Shown in pieces: positions 7,680 through 13,719 of a stretch of 13,719 nucleotides of DNA (within the stretch, counting starts at the first letter, position 1; every line of letters starts with the position of its first letter). The position numbers and the translations under genes are program-made. Origin of the DNA: JALHSW01 sp038321755 (GTDB taxonomy: Bacteria > Actinomycetota > Acidimicrobiia > IMCC26256 > PALSA-555); NCBI GenBank assembly GCA_038321755.1, contig JBBQFJ010000097.1, forward strand, positions 1 to 13,719, in the 5' to 3' direction. The notes under the pieces are model-generated. The model worked only from the letters and a program-made list of their open reading frames with translations, did no database searches and was not told where the DNA came from.

Positions 7680-7704
7680 GATGTCACTCTACAAGTCCGG
7701 CCAT

Positions 7705-7748
7705 CCAAGTCCGACCTGGGAGGTCGGCATTCCTGTCACCCGACTTGG
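7705..7748 (-). promoter_or_regulatory. Predicted RNA stem structure spanning the mec stop codon, before cysO
   Basis: In minus-strand RNA an inner hairpin CCGACCT-CCC-AGGTCGG (7727-7711) is perfect over seven pairs. An outer helix pairs CCAAGTC (7748-7742, last codons of mec) with GACTTGG (7711-7705); it shares one base with the inner stem and could stack on it. The mec UGA stop (7738-7736) lies in the single-stranded bulge between the two 5' arms. No U-run follows, so it is not a standard terminator. CGGACTTG is also directly repeated on the minus strand (7713-7706 and 7699-7692) at a 14-bp period. It could adjust the mec:cysO ratio by processing or attenuation; that is inference. Confidence 0.5.
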
Positions 7749-8173
7749 ACGTCGACCTCGGCGATCTGCCCGTCGCGGATCCGGTATGCACGCATGACGG
7801 GCTCGGCGTGCTTGAGGCTCACGAGGACGTAGATCCACCCAGGCTCCATCGCCTGGCGGACATCGGTGTCGGAGGGGTACGCGTCCGTGTGCGTGTGCGA
7901 GTGCCACACACCCATCAGGTCCCCGCCGTTGGCCTCCGCGTCGCGCATCGCGCGGAGCAGGTCGCGGGAGTCGACGGTGTACGTGCGGGCGGACGCGTCC
8001 GCGTTCACGCACGGGTAGATCTGCTGCACCGCACCCGTTGGCTCGAGGTCGGGTGTGATCGGGCCGGCGAGCAGTCCGCACGCTTCGTCGGGGAGGCCGT
8101 CGAAGCAGTGCGCAACGATCCGGTCGTGCTGCTCCGTGGACAGGTGCAGCGTCGGGGACGCGAAGCCACTCAC
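7736..8173 (-). CDS. mec: Mec-type JAMM/MPN+ metallopeptidase (CysO-cysteine hydrolase)
   Basis: Mec releases cysteine from the CysO-cysteine adduct, cutting after the carrier's Gly-Gly. The 145-residue protein is a lone JAMM domain. The full zinc motif is present: Glu30 in DEACGLLAG, then HSHTHTDAYPSDTD with His91, His93, Ser101 and Asp104 (HxH-x7-S-x2-D). The protein starts with a GTG at 8173 that directly abuts the TAG stop of the CoxL-like gene (no gap), so reinitiation is likely. The cysO and cysM genes follow. As in M. tuberculosis Rv1334-Rv1336, the order mec-cysO-cysM fixes its probable job; a general ubiquitin-like deconjugase is a less likely alternative. Confidence 0.94.
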   Translation of the reverse strand: MSGFASPTLHLSTEQHDRIVAHCFDGLPDEACGLLAGPITPDLEPTGAVQQIYPCVNADASARTYTVDSRDLLRAMRDAEANGGDLMGVWHSHTHTDAYPSDTDVRQAMEPGWIYVLVSLKHAEPVMRAYRIRDGQIAEVDVQVG

Positions 8174-10489
8174 CTACGCGCGCGCGTCCTGGATCGCCTG
8201 CCAGACGCGCATCGAGCCGAGCGGCATGTCGAGGTGTCGGATCCCGAGGTGCGACAACGCGTCGATGACGGCGTTCTGCACCGCCGGGGTCGAACCGATC
8301 GTGCCCGACTCCCCGATGCCCTTCGCGCCGAGCGGGTTGAGCGGCGTCGGCGTCTGGGTGTTCGACGCCTCGAAGCTCGGGAGCTCCGCGGCGCTCGGCA
8401 TCGCGTAATCCATCAGGTTCGCGGTGAGCGGGTTGCCCTCCTCGTCGAACTCGACACCCTCGTAGAGCGCCTGCGCCACCCCTTGTGCGATCCCACCGTG
8501 CTGCTGTCCCCGCACGAGCAACGGGTTCAGGATCCGGCCGCAGTCGTCGACCGCGACGTGGCGGATCAGCTCGACCCGCCCGGTCTCGGTGTCGACCTCG
8601 ACCACCGCGACGTGCGACCCGAACGGGTAGGTGGCCTCACCCTGGTTGAAGTCGAGCTCGGAGGCGAGCCGGGCGTCGTCGCCCCAGTCATCGGGCCGCT
8701 TCGCCGGATCAGTGGCCGCGACCGCGAGCTCACCCCAGCCCAGCGCGCTCGCGGGCACCCCGGCAACGCCGACCTTTCCGCCTTCGTGCAACACGATGTC
8801 GTCGGGGCTTGCCTCGAGGAGGTGCGCCGCCAGACGTTTGGCCTTGTCGATGACCTCTTCGCTCGCCTTGTAGAGCGCGGAGCCACCGATCTGGAGCGAT
8901 CGTGATCCCATCGTCCCGTGACCGCGCGGGACGAGCGCCGTGTCGGACTGGACGATGCGCACCGATTCGATCGGAACGCCCAACAGATCGGCAACGATCA
9001 TCGCGAACGACGTGGCGTGGCCCTGACCGTGCGACGAGGTTCCGACCTTCGCGACGACCGTGTCATCTTCCTGGACCTCGACGCCGCCGAACTCCTCGAA
9101 GAGCCCGCCGGCGGTCACTTCGACGTAGCTGCAGATGCCGACACCCAGCTGCTTGATGTCGCCGCGCTCGCGACGAGCACGTTGGTCGGCGCGCAGGTCG
9201 TCGTAGCCGGCGATCCGACAGGCCTCGTCGAGCGACATCGCGTACTCGCCGACGTCGTAGTTCGCCCCAGTGAGCGTCGTGAGCGGGAACCGTTCGGGTG
9301 CGAGGAAGTTCATCTTGCGGAGCGCGACCGGATCGATGTCGAGCTCGACCGCGGCCATGTCCATGATGCGCTCGAGGAACGCCGTCGCCTCCGGACGCCC
9401 GGCGCCGCGGTACGCAGCCGTCGGCGTGGTGTTGGTGGCCGCGCTGATCGAGTTGAGCTGGACCTTCGGGATCTCATAGACGCCCTGGGCCATCATCCGC
9501 GTCAGGAACGGGAGGAACCCGCCGATGTTCGGGTAGGCGCCGGCGTCGCAGACGACCTTGGTGCGGGCCCCGACGATCTTCCCGTCGCTGGTGAAGCCCA
9601 TGTCGACGTACTGCACCTGACCGCGACCGTGGTGCAACGCGACCATGTCCTCCGAGCGGGTCTCGGTCCACTTGACCGGGCGACCGAGTCGTTGCGCGAC
9701 CGAGATCGCCACGACGAACTCGACGTAGATCCCGTTCTTCGCGCCGAATCCGCCGCCGACCGCGGGTGCGACCACGCGCACCTTCTCGGGATCGAGCCCG
9801 AGTGCGCCGCACACCGCGTCACGGACACCGAAGGGCGACTGCGTCGGCACCGTGAGCAGGAGCGTCTCATCGGCACCCGGCTCGACCAGGATCCCGTTCG
9901 CCTCCATCGGCACCGCGGCGACACGCTGGTTCACGAAGCGCCCCGAGACCACCACATCACTGCCGTCGAGGATCTCCGGATCATCACCGAAGTCGAACTC
10001 GATTGCGACGTTCGACCCATGGTCCGGGAACAAGAGCGGCGCGCCGTCCTCGAGCGCCGCTTCAGGATCGACGACCACCGGGAGCGGTTCGTAGTCCACG
10101 ATGACCATCTCGGCTGCGTCCACCGCCTGCGCCCGCGTCTCCGCCGCGATCACCGCCACGACGTCGCCGACGAAGCGCACGATGCCGTCGGCCAGCGGCG
10201 GCCGGTTGAACGCCGGCGGCAGCATGATGAACCCCTGCACGGGCGCCAGGTCCATCGTCTCGTGGGAGTGGACGGCGAGCACGCCGGGCATGCTCTCGGC
10301 CTCGGTCGTGTCGATCCCGGTGACCCGGGCGTGGGCGATCGTCGACCGGACGAAGACCAGGTGGGCCGTGCCCGACGGCACGAGATCGTCGAAGTACTTG
10401 GCCTCACCACGCAGGATGCGTGGATCCTCGAAGCGCTGGACGGGGTTGCCGAGGATGGATCCCCCGGGCTTGGGAGCAGTCACGGTCAT
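8174..10489 (-). CDS. Molybdenum hydroxylase large subunit, form II CoxL-like (xanthine dehydrogenase family)
   Basis: This is the molybdopterin-binding catalytic subunit of an aerobic hydroxylase with unknown substrate. The start is the ATG at 10489 (MTVTAPKPGG) with TAAGG eight bases upstream; the frame stays open to 11581, but that part is antisense to the NMO-like gene. The 771 residues comprise a hammerhead domain (about 20-130) and two molybdopterin-binding domains. Signatures are GGGFGAK (about 245), AYRGAGR (359-365), and GIGESG with the expected catalytic Glu727. AYRGAGR marks form II; true CO dehydrogenase (form I) has AYxCSFR, so CO oxidation should not be assumed. FAD (CoxM) and 2Fe-2S (CoxS) subunits are absent from the window. 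The gene follows the NMO-like gene by 11 bp and abuts mec. Confidence 0.93.
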   Translation of the reverse strand: MTVTAPKPGGSILGNPVQRFEDPRILRGEAKYFDDLVPSGTAHLVFVRSTIAHARVTGIDTTEAESMPGVLAVHSHETMDLAPVQGFIMLPPAFNRPPLADGIVRFVGDVVAVIAAETRAQAVDAAEMVIVDYEPLPVVVDPEAALEDGAPLLFPDHGSNVAIEFDFGDDPEILDGSDVVVSGRFVNQRVAAVPMEANGILVEPGADETLLLTVPTQSPFGVRDAVCGALGLDPEKVRVVAPAVGGGFGAKNGIYVEFVVAISVAQRLGRPVKWTETRSEDMVALHHGRGQVQYVDMGFTSDGKIVGARTKVVCDAGAYPNIGGFLPFLTRMMAQGVYEIPKVQLNSISAATNTTPTAAYRGAGRPEATAFLERIMDMAAVELDIDPVALRKMNFLAPERFPLTTLTGANYDVGEYAMSLDEACRIAGYDDLRADQRARRERGDIKQLGVGICSYVEVTAGGLFEEFGGVEVQEDDTVVAKVGTSSHGQGHATSFAMIVADLLGVPIESVRIVQSDTALVPRGHGTMGSRSLQIGGSALYKASEEVIDKAKRLAAHLLEASPDDIVLHEGGKVGVAGVPASALGWGELAVAATDPAKRPDDWGDDARLASELDFNQGEATYPFGSHVAVVEVDTETGRVELIRHVAVDDCGRILNPLLVRGQQHGGIAQGVAQALYEGVEFDEEGNPLTANLMDYAMPSAAELPSFEASNTQTPTPLNPLGAKGIGESGTIGSTPAVQNAVIDALSHLGIRHLDMPLGSMRVWQAIQDARA

Positions 10490-10500
10490 GGATCGGGACC

Positions 10501-11493
10501 TTAGCGGGACGGCACGCCGAACCGATCGGCGAGCGCGCCGAGCACCGAGCGGAAGTCCCGCACCGTCTCGTGCAGGATCTCGGCGACGGGCCGCACCGCG
10601 TCGATGCGCCCCGCGACCTGCCCACCGAACGCGAAGGCGGCATCGAGGTCGCCCTCGAAGTACAGCTGCAGGATGCCGTCGAGGGAGCCGAGCATGACCT
10701 GCTCGTCGGTGCGCTCCTGGGCCTCGGCTCGCGGGGTGGCAAGCACTCGGAACCCGGGCTTGTGCCAACGGTTGAGGAACACCGTGCCGGTCTCGGCCGC
10801 GTCGACGATCGCGCCCTTGTAGTTGTCGTGGACCGGCGACTCGGCCGCCGAGACCATCCGCGTCCCCATCTGCACGCCCTCGGCACCCAGCGCGAACGCG
10901 GCAGCCATCGACCGACCGTCGCAGATGCCGCCGGCGCCGATGACCGGCACGTCGAACCTCGAGCAGACCAACGGGAGCAGCACCATGGTCGCGACGTCTC
11001 GACTCGCCTTGAACCCGCCCCCTTCGCCCCCCTCCACGACCAACCCGTCGACGCCGGCGTCGATCGACTTCTGCGCGGCGTGCAACGACGGCACGACGTG
11101 GAACACCGTGATCCCCGCGTCGTGCAGCGGACCGGTGAGCTTCGTCGGATCGCCGGCCGACGTCGTCACGAACCGCACCCCGTGGTCGTGCACGAAGTCG
11201 ACGATCGACGCGTCGCGAACGAACAGCTGCGCGATGTTCACCCCGAAGGGCTTGTCGGTGAGGTCGCGCATCTTCGTGATCTCGTCGCGCACCTGGTCGA
11301 GCTGACCCGACGACGTCTCGATGATGCCGAGACCGCCGGCGTTCGACACCGCGGAGGCGAGCTGCGCGCGGGCGATGTATCCCATCGGCGCCTGGACGAT
11401 CGGATAGTCGACTCCCAGGAGCTCGCTCACACGGCTGCGGACCGGCGCGGGGCGTTCGCCGTCGACAGCGGGGGTCTCCTGCTGGTCGCTCAC
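10501..11493 (-). CDS. Nitronate monooxygenase / FabK-like FMN flavoprotein lacking the usual active-site histidine
   Basis: This is a TIM-barrel FMN protein of the 2-nitropropane dioxygenase family, 330 residues. PIVQAPMGYIA (31-41), NAGGLGII (51-58) and PVIGAGGICDGRSMAAAFALGAEGVQMGTRM (183-213, in separate beta-strand and phosphate-binding turns) are typical FMN-site segments. In the loop that normally reads EAGGH, this protein has EGGEGGGFKASRD: Phe161 stands where nitronate monooxygenases and FabK carry the catalytic His. Nitronate oxidation is therefore uncertain, and the protein may be a reductase or dehydrogenase of another kind. The start is a GTG at 11493 without a Shine-Dalgarno site; a TACCGT element seven bases upstream suggests a nearly leaderless mRNA. 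It is the first gene of the long minus-strand cluster. Confidence 0.88.
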   Translation of the reverse strand: MSDQQETPAVDGERPAPVRSRVSELLGVDYPIVQAPMGYIARAQLASAVSNAGGLGIIETSSGQLDQVRDEITKMRDLTDKPFGVNIAQLFVRDASIVDFVHDHGVRFVTTSAGDPTKLTGPLHDAGITVFHVVPSLHAAQKSIDAGVDGLVVEGGEGGGFKASRDVATMVLLPLVCSRFDVPVIGAGGICDGRSMAAAFALGAEGVQMGTRMVSAAESPVHDNYKGAIVDAAETGTVFLNRWHKPGFRVLATPRAEAQERTDEQVMLGSLDGILQLYFEGDLDAAFAFGGQVAGRIDAVRPVAEILHETVRDFRSVLGALADRFGVPSR

Positions 11494-11500
11494 GACCAGG

Positions 11501-11510
11501 ACGGTACCGT
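11501..11510. promoter_or_regulatory. Palindromic divergent promoter candidate for the NMO-like gene and smpB
   Basis: The only 23 bp between the two divergent GTG starts hold the perfect palindrome ACGGTACCGT, which presents TACCGT (TAnnnT-type -10 box) on both strands. On the plus strand it ends six bases before the smpB GTG; on the minus strand it ends seven bases before the other GTG. This matches the spacing of leaderless actinobacterial promoters, and neither start has a Shine-Dalgarno site. I see no convincing -35 box. It could alternatively be a repressor half-site pair. Confidence 0.5.
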
Positions 11511-11516
11511 GGCCGC

Positions 11517-12008
11517 GTGGCGAAGAAATCTCCTCCCCCTCCCACGCCTGGCGGCACCCGCCCCGGGCCGACGATCAACAACCGTCGCGCGCGCTACGAC
11601 TACCTGATCCTCGACACCTACGAGGCCGGGATCATGCTCGTCGGCTCCGAGGTGAAGTCGATCCGGGGCGGCAAGGCGAACCTCGCCGACGCGTACGCGA
11701 TGGTCCAGGACCACGAGGTGTGGCTCCACGGCATGCACATCTCGCCCTACGAGTACTCACGCGACGATCTCGATCCGATCCGTCCGCGGAAGCTGCTGCT
11801 GCACCACCGTGAGATCGACGACATCGCCCGGGCGACCGCCGAGAAGGGCGTGACGGTCGTCCCGCTCCGCCTGTACTTCAAAGACGGCCGGGTCAAGATC
11901 GAGATCGGGACCGCCAAGGGCAAGCGCGCCTACGACAAGCGGCACGCGATCGCCGAGCGAGACGCCAAGCGCGAGACCGAGCGAGCCATGAAGGGCATCC
12001 GCGACTGA
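11517..12008 (+). CDS. smpB: SsrA-binding protein SmpB
   Basis: SmpB binds the tRNA-like domain of tmRNA and brings it to stalled ribosomes for trans-translation. The 163-residue product contains the standard core: NRRARYDYLILDTYEAGI, VGSEVKSIRGGKANL, WLHGMHISPYEY, RPRKLLLHHREI, and the C-terminal LYFKDGRVKIEIGTAKGKRAYDKR followed by a basic helical tail (RDAKRETERAMKGIRD) that would occupy the mRNA channel. The start is the GTG at 11517 (MAKKSPPPPTPGG); the proline-rich N-terminal 18 residues are an extension over shorter homologues. No Shine-Dalgarno site is visible, in keeping with a leaderless transcript. The tmRNA gene follows 86 bp downstream on the same strand. Confidence 0.97.
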   Translation: MAKKSPPPPTPGGTRPGPTINNRRARYDYLILDTYEAGIMLVGSEVKSIRGGKANLADAYAMVQDHEVWLHGMHISPYEYSRDDLDPIRPRKLLLHHREIDDIARATAEKGVTVVPLRLYFKDGRVKIEIGTAKGKRAYDKRHAIAERDAKRETERAMKGIRD

Positions 12009-12022
12009 GGTGACCGGCTGAG

Positions 12023-12053
12023 GGGACGGTGCTGTCCCACCTGCCGGTACACT
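12023..12053 (+). promoter_or_regulatory. smpB-ssrA gap: small hairpin and possible tmRNA -10 box
   Basis: GGGAC (12023-12027) and GTCCC (12034-12038) can form a short hairpin after the smpB stop, without a T-run. TACACT (12048-12053) fits an actinobacterial -10 element. Transcription would then begin near 12060, leaving a leader of roughly 35 nt to be removed at the mature tmRNA 5' end by RNase P. No good -35 box is seen, and read-through from smpB is equally possible. Confidence 0.35.
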
Positions 12054-12094
12054 CGTGCTTGCCGGGTCACGCGTACGACCACGGCACTTGACAT

Positions 12095-12458
12095 GGGGGT
12101 GCGTGGCTTCGATTCCTTGTATCGAGGCGGGTGAAGCGAGCCGACGTCGCCGGAGCGTCGTAAAAGAGCCGGCACCACAAACAATTGCCGAGGACAACAA
12201 CCTCGCACTTGCCGCGTAGTTCCTAGAACTGCAAAGCACGCTCGATCCGGCCCAGTCGCTCGGTCGGGACAGAGCGTCATCTTGAGCGACTTACCCCTGC
12301 TCCGTACCTCGGAGGCGTAGGGGGAAACTTTTCTGAGGTTGGGGCTGCTGCCTGCTGCCGGTGGACGGCAGTGGCCCGAGACTCATCCACCGGCTGCGCT
12401 CGGAGAAGCCCCGCCGAAAGCTCGGAAGACCCGGGTTCGACTCCCGGCACCTCCACCA
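12095..12458 (+). ncRNA. ssrA: Transfer-messenger RNA (tmRNA, SsrA)
   Basis: This one-piece tmRNA of 364 nt frees stalled ribosomes with SmpB. The 5' GGGGGTG (12095-12101) pairs over seven positions with CACCTCC (12448-12454), including the G3-U wobble that alanyl-tRNA synthetase reads, followed by A and an encoded CCA (12456-12458). The T arm is canonical: CCGGG, loop TTCGACT, CCCGG (12431-12447). A hairpin CGACG...CGTCG (12142-12160) lies just before the tag, where pseudoknot 1 is expected. The tag frame ends with TAG at 12217-12219 and reads EPAPQTIAEDNNLALAA from GAG at 12166, or APQTIAEDNNLALAA from GCA at 12172. GAG has the conserved UA at -5/-4 (TAAAA before it); GCA is the commoner resume codon. 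The ALAA ending is the normal protease signal. Confidence 0.95.
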
Positions 12459-12470
12459 TCACCGACGGTT

Positions 12471-12538
12471 CCACCTGCGGCGACCACCGCGAGGCGGTCG
12501 AGTTGGCTGCTTGCGTAAGTATCAACTCACGCAGGTGG
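12471..12538. repeat. Nested inverted repeats between tmRNA and the LCP gene
   Basis: CCACCTGCG (12471-12479) and CGCAGGTGG (12530-12538) are perfect inverted repeats. They enclose two more stems: GACC..GGTC with an inner CC/GG extension (12482-12499), and GAGTTG (12500-12505) with CAACTC (12523-12528). Together they could fold as a three-way junction on either strand. There is no T-run on either side. It may stop or protect the convergent tmRNA and LCP transcripts, or be an unrelated structured RNA. This is essentially all the 96-bp gap contains. Confidence 0.5.
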
Positions 12539-12554
12539 CTCGGCTCGGTGCCCC

Positions 12555-13719
12555 CTACGTGGACGGCGTGCACGGCGCGACGAGTGGCGCCGGCTGACCG
12601 AGCTGACTCTGGTTCGAGATCTCCGGTCCGCCCCCCGGCGTGCTCGACGGGCGTGTCGTCGTGGTCGTGGTCGGCGTCGTGGTCGGCGCTCCCGCCCCGG
12701 TCGACGGGCTGCCGGTCGACGGGCTGCCGGACGTCGTGGTGCTCGTCGTCGAGCTGTGGCCACCCTTGGACGCACCGAGGCGAGCAACCAGGCTCCGCCA
12801 GTCCGGGTCCTTCGGGTACAGCACGGAGAGGCCGTGTTGCGTCGGGCCGTTCGACCAGGGCAGCGTCTCGAACTCGAGCGCGCTCGAATCGTTCGGGTTC
12901 ACGGTCCGGAACGCGTCGATGAGGCCGAAGATGTCGTCCTTGCTGAGCCCATCGTCGATGGTCAGGTTCTTCAGCACCTCACCGGCGACGTTGTTCGCGG
13001 TGATCGGGTCGTTCAGGCTCTGCGCCACCGCGACACCAGCGAGGCGACGGATGAACTCCTGCTGGCGCTTGATCCGATCGATGTCAGGCACGGCGTCGGC
13101 CTTGAGCCACCGCTCCTTGGGCAAGCTGTAGTACTGCATCCCGCGCGATCTCGCGTACGCCAGCGCCGATTTGCCGTCCAGTTGCACGCACCCCGGCACC
13201 GGCACGTACAGCCCCGTCTTGTCGTCTCGTGCGGGATACGGGAGATAGACCGGGACGCTGCCGATCGCCTGGACGATCCCCTGGAAGCTCTTGAAGTCGA
13301 CCTCGATGAAGTGGTTGATGTCGATGCCGAAGTTCTCCTTCAGCGTCGCGATGACCGTGTCGGGTCCGGTGTTGAACGCGGCATTGATCTTCGACATCCC
13401 GACGCCGGGGATGTCGACCCACAGGTCGCGCGGGAACGACACCACGAGGGTGCGCTTCGCGCCGGGCTCGATGTGGACGACCATCATCGTGTCGGACCGC
13501 TGCCCGCCCTCGGTGTCCCGGCCTCCGAACGCCTTGGCATCTGCGTCGCTGGCGACGAACGACCTCGTGTCCGACCCGATGATGAGGTAGTTGCCGCTCT
13601 GGGCCGCTGAGCTGTCCGCCGTCGCGACGTCGACACGAGCGACGCTGTCGAGCTTGGTGTCGATGACGTAGTTGACGGTGACGATCGCGCCGGTCATGAC
13701 GACGACTGCGACCACCAGC
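12555..13719 (-). CDS. LytR-CpsA-Psr (LCP) family cell-wall glycopolymer ligase, N-terminus cut by window edge
   Basis: LCP proteins sit in the membrane and transfer lipid-linked glycopolymers onto peptidoglycan or a similar acceptor outside the cell. The frame is open to the right edge; the first residues visible (LVAVVVMTGAIVTVNYVID) are the end of the N-terminal membrane helix, so only a short cytoplasmic part and the start are missing. The LCP core shows IGSDTR, RSDTMMVVH, VSFPRDLWVDIPG, KINAAF, ALAYARSR and DIDRIKRQQEF, which include the conserved Asp and Arg residues that hold the polyprenyl pyrophosphate. After about residue 320 comes a low-complexity Ser/Thr/Pro/Gly tail with a GSPST duplication and a Thr run. 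The stop is TAG at 12557-12555. No LytR_C domain is present. The exact polymer substrate cannot be told. Confidence 0.95.
   Translation of the reverse strand, partial: LVVAVVVMTGAIVTVNYVIDTKLDSVARVDVATADSSAAQSGNYLIIGSDTRSFVASDADAKAFGGRDTEGGQRSDTMMVVHIEPGAKRTLVVSFPRDLWVDIPGVGMSKINAAFNTGPDTVIATLKENFGIDINHFIEVDFKSFQGIVQAIGSVPVYLPYPARDDKTGLYVPVPGCVQLDGKSALAYARSRGMQYYSLPKERWLKADAVPDIDRIKRQQEFIRRLAGVAVAQSLNDPITANNVAGEVLKNLTIDDGLSKDDIFGLIDAFRTVNPNDSSALEFETLPWSNGPTQHGLSVLYPKDPDWRSLVARLGASKGGHSSTTSTTTSGSPSTGSPSTGAGAPTTTPTTTTTTRPSSTPGGGPEISNQSQLGQPAPLVAPCTPST
12699..12730. repeat. 15-bp tandem repeat in the LCP tail
   Basis: GGTCGACGGGCTGCC occurs at 12699-12713 and again at 12714-12728, followed by GG. 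On the coding (minus) strand it gives the repeated GSPST pentapeptide of the extracellular tail. The length is a multiple of three, so copy-number change would keep the frame. Confidence 0.85.

Noticed and set aside
8918..10504. Long plus-strand ORF (528 codons) antisense to the CoxL-like gene
   Set aside because: Its product is rich in Arg, Asp, His and Val with no family signature, as expected from the complement of high-GC coding sequence; the minus-strand frame has clear conserved motifs.
10490..11581. N-terminal extension of the CoxL-like frame to 1135 residues
   Set aside because: The extension is arginine-rich, overlaps the whole NMO-like gene in another frame, and the start at 10489 has its own Shine-Dalgarno site and a normal family N-terminus.
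12088..12093. Perfect TTGACA (-35 consensus) just before tmRNA
   Set aside because: It lies only two bases before the mature 5' end, would start transcription inside tmRNA, and has no -10 box at 16-18 bp.
12372..12922. Plus-strand ORFs across the 3' part of tmRNA and the LCP tail
   Set aside because: They cross a well-supported structural RNA and are antisense to the LCP gene; composition is Arg/Ser/Pro-rich with no domain.

Overview
The window is about 13.7 kb of high-GC DNA with GTG and ATG starts, purine-rich Shine-Dalgarno sites and very tight gene packing. It looks like an actinobacterial chromosome. The order mec-cysO-cysM-(x)-murI-MBL-rph-rdgB matches the Mycobacterium tuberculosis segment Rv1334-Rv1341. 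The replacement of the rhomboid gene (Rv1337) by a Sua5-type gene and the deep sequence divergence suggest a lineage such as Acidimicrobiia, but that placement is inference.

Layout. (1) Bases 1-1877, plus strand: the C-terminal part of a multi-PAS diguanylate cyclase, running in from the left edge. (2) Bases 11493 down to 1874, minus strand: eleven genes with gaps of at most about 73 bp and several overlaps, probably one long transcript. In transcription order they are a nitronate monooxygenase-like flavoprotein, a form II CoxL-like molybdenum hydroxylase large subunit, a Mec-type JAMM peptidase, a CysO-type sulfur carrier, CysM, Sua5/TsaC-like threonylcarbamoyl-AMP synthase, glutamate racemase, a metallo-beta-lactamase-fold hydrolase related to Rv1339, RNase PH, an RdgB/HAM1 pyrophosphatase, and an unrecognised 185-residue protein. 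(3) Bases 11517-12458, plus strand: smpB followed by tmRNA (ssrA), the trans-translation pair. (4) Bases 12555-13719, minus strand: a LytR-CpsA-Psr cell-wall ligase, cut at its N-terminus by the right edge.

How the genes work together. Mec, CysO and CysM form the known protein-bound cysteine pathway: CysM builds cysteine on the C-terminal GG thiocarboxylate of CysO and Mec releases it. MurI and the LCP protein serve the cell wall; RNase PH, Sua5, SmpB and tmRNA serve RNA and translation; RdgB cleans the nucleotide pool. The CoxL-like protein has no FAD or iron-sulfur partner here.

The most unusual structure is at the cysO-cysM junction. Four tandem 14-nt repeats encode, on the minus strand, four successive five-codon ORFs. 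Each stop overlaps the next ATG as ATGA, and the last overlaps the cysM start. Other non-coding structures are a palindromic divergent promoter candidate between the NMO-like gene and smpB that would make both mRNAs nearly leaderless, an RNA fold enclosing the mec stop codon, and a nested inverted-repeat structure just after tmRNA.
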